Shown here in pieces: positions 5,567-6,443 of a DNA stretch of 6,443 nt; within the stretch, counting starts at the first letter, position 1; the number at the start of each line of letters is the position of its first letter. Source of the stretch: Bacillota bacterium (GTDB taxonomy: Bacteria; Bacillota; Bacilli; Bacillales; Cytobacillaceae); contig JAUZPT010000175.1 of assembly GCA_030705745.1 (NCBI GenBank), positions 1-6,443 on the forward strand. The letters are read 5' to 3'. The notes beneath the pieces were generated by a model that saw only the letters and a program-made list of their open reading frames with translations, searched no databases and was not told the DNA's origin. The translations under genes and the position numbers were made by a program.

Positions 5567-6259
5567 ATGAGTAATGAACATGTAGAGAAACATTTTACAG
5601 CCTCAGATTTGATACGCGATATCGTGATTGGAATGTCGGATGGTCTTACGGTTCCATTCGCATTAGCAGCTGGATTGTCAGGATCTGTAGATACCACTAC
5701 GTTAATCCTTACAGCAGGCGGTGCTGAAATTGCAGCCGGCTCAATTGCTATGGGGCTTGGGGGGTATCTTGCGGCACGCACCGACGCGGAGCATTATGAA
5801 TCAGAATTAAAACGTGAAAAGAGGGAAATCGTTGAGGTTCCCGAAAAAGAAGAAGAAGAAGTTGCTGAAATTTTTCGGGAATATAATTTGGAGGAAGATC
5901 AAATTCAATCCATAATTGCTACGATGAGGAAGCACCCAGACAAATGGGTTGATCTTATGATGAAATTCGAGCTTGGATTGGAGAAACCTGATGCAAGTAG
6001 AGCTAGAAACAGTGCGATAACCATCGCCATTTCATATATAGTTGGTGGCCTTATTCCCCTGCTACCTTACTTTTTTTTCACTAGTCCCACTACCGGTTTA
6101 GAAGGATCTGCAATTATTACGTTAATTGCCTTAATGATATTTGGCTATGTAAAAGGGAAATTCACGGGAACATCTCCATTAAAGAGTGCCTTCCAAACCA
6201 GCATGGTGGGCGGACTCGCTGCAGCAGTTGCATTTGGACTTGCTCGTTTAATCTCCTAA
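5567..6259 (+). CDS. VIT1/CCC1-family iron or manganese transporter
   Basis: Product of 230 aa, an integral membrane protein of the vacuolar iron transporter family, which moves Fe2+ or Mn2+ out of the cytosol, in eukaryotes by exchange with protons. Five membrane segments are predicted (about 15-40, 45-70, 147-171, 179-197, 206-229), with a charged helical cytosolic metal-binding domain between the second and third. Seen: DIVIGMSDGLTVPFALAAGLS at 18-38 and AGSIAMGLGGYLA at 57-69. Compared with Eucalyptus VIT1, with a constant offset of 18, the pore residues D43 and M80 are D25 and M62, and the metal-domain ligands E102, E105, E113, E116, M149, M150 and E153 are E84, E87, E95, E98, M131, M132 and E135. 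ATG 5567 follows AGAAGTG at 6 nt; an in-frame ATG at 5522 would add 15 unrelated residues. It lacks the ferritin-like domain of MbfA. Metal preference cannot be read from sequence. Confidence 0.9.
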   Translation: MSNEHVEKHFTASDLIRDIVIGMSDGLTVPFALAAGLSGSVDTTTLILTAGGAEIAAGSIAMGLGGYLAARTDAEHYESELKREKREIVEVPEKEEEEVAEIFREYNLEEDQIQSIIATMRKHPDKWVDLMMKFELGLEKPDASRARNSAITIAISYIVGGLIPLLPYFFFTSPTTGLEGSAIITLIALMIFGYVKGKFTGTSPLKSAFQTSMVGGLAAAVAFGLARLIS

Positions 6260-6332
6260 AAGTGTTGTTATGTACCAAATTACAGAACGGTAGAATGAGG
6301 ATACTTCTCCTCTAGCCGTGTGGCAATTCACT

Positions 6333-6372
6333 AAAAAGACGCTGACCAAATTTTATTGTCAGCGTCTTTTTT
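6333..6372 (+). terminator. Rho-independent terminator after the transporter gene
   Basis: A 14 bp perfect inverted repeat (6333-6346 with 6358-6371) whose GC-rich core GACGCTGAC pairs with GTCAGCGTC, with an 11 nt loop and six T residues (6367-6372). The A-tract on the left arm makes it potentially bidirectional. It lies about 75 nt after the transporter stop. Confidence 0.9.
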
Positions 6373-6404
6373 ATTTGGATATTTACATCATTAAATATCC
6401 AAAT
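6373..6404. repeat. AT-rich perfect inverted repeat next to the terminator
   Basis: ATTTGGATATTTA (6373-6385), loop CATCAT, then its exact reverse complement TAAATATCCAAAT (6392-6404). There is no following T-tract. It may be an operator or RNA hairpin belonging to a gene beyond the right edge; function unknown. Confidence 0.6.
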
Positions 6405-6443
6405 GGATTTCTTATACTAAAACGAAACGTTTTCCTCATTGTC

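Noticed and set aside
6421..6435. cre-like sequence around AAACGTTT at the right edge
   Set aside because: At least three consensus positions fail, including the TG of the left half, and no promoter context is visible.

Overview
The window looks like a low-GC Gram-positive chromosome, most likely an aerobic Bacillaceae member. The DNA is AT-rich, most ribosome binding sites are purine-rich AGGAG types, there is a good CcpA cre site and a sigma-B-like promoter, and the genes resemble Bacillus/Geobacillus families. No rRNA, tRNA, CRISPR array or transposase gene is visible.

Left part (1-2728, minus strand): a catabolic operon transcribed leftwards. In order it carries an HpaB-type FADH2-dependent monooxygenase, 3-hydroxyanthranilate 3,4-dioxygenase, and a 2-amino-3-carboxymuconate-6-semialdehyde (ACMS) decarboxylase cut off by the left edge. 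The logical route is anthranilate -> 3-hydroxyanthranilate -> ACMS -> 2-aminomuconate semialdehyde, the pathway known from Geobacillus thermodenitrificans. The flavin reductase that would feed the monooxygenase, and the later enzymes, are not in the window.

Middle (2729-4401): a divergent control region of about 340 bp separates the operon from two translationally coupled Crp/Fnr-family regulators on the plus strand. The catabolic promoter has a perfect TATAAT but no -35. A Crp-like dyad, TGTTA-N6-CTACA, is centred 41.5 bp upstream of the predicted start, the class II activator position. The regulator promoter has a cre site over its predicted start, which suggests glucose repression acts on the regulators and through them on the catabolic operon. 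The regulator operon ends beside a 16-17 bp perfect inverted repeat of the kind dispersed in Bacillaceae genomes; its right arm supplies the stop codon of the convergent gene.

Right part (4398-6443): two membrane-protein genes are divergently transcribed. One is a DUF1206 protein with three repeats and six predicted membrane segments, preceded by a sigma-B-like promoter. The other is a VIT1/CCC1-family iron or manganese transporter with all the metal-site residues of the plant protein. A strong intrinsic terminator follows the transporter, and next to it lies a second perfect AT-rich hairpin of unknown role.
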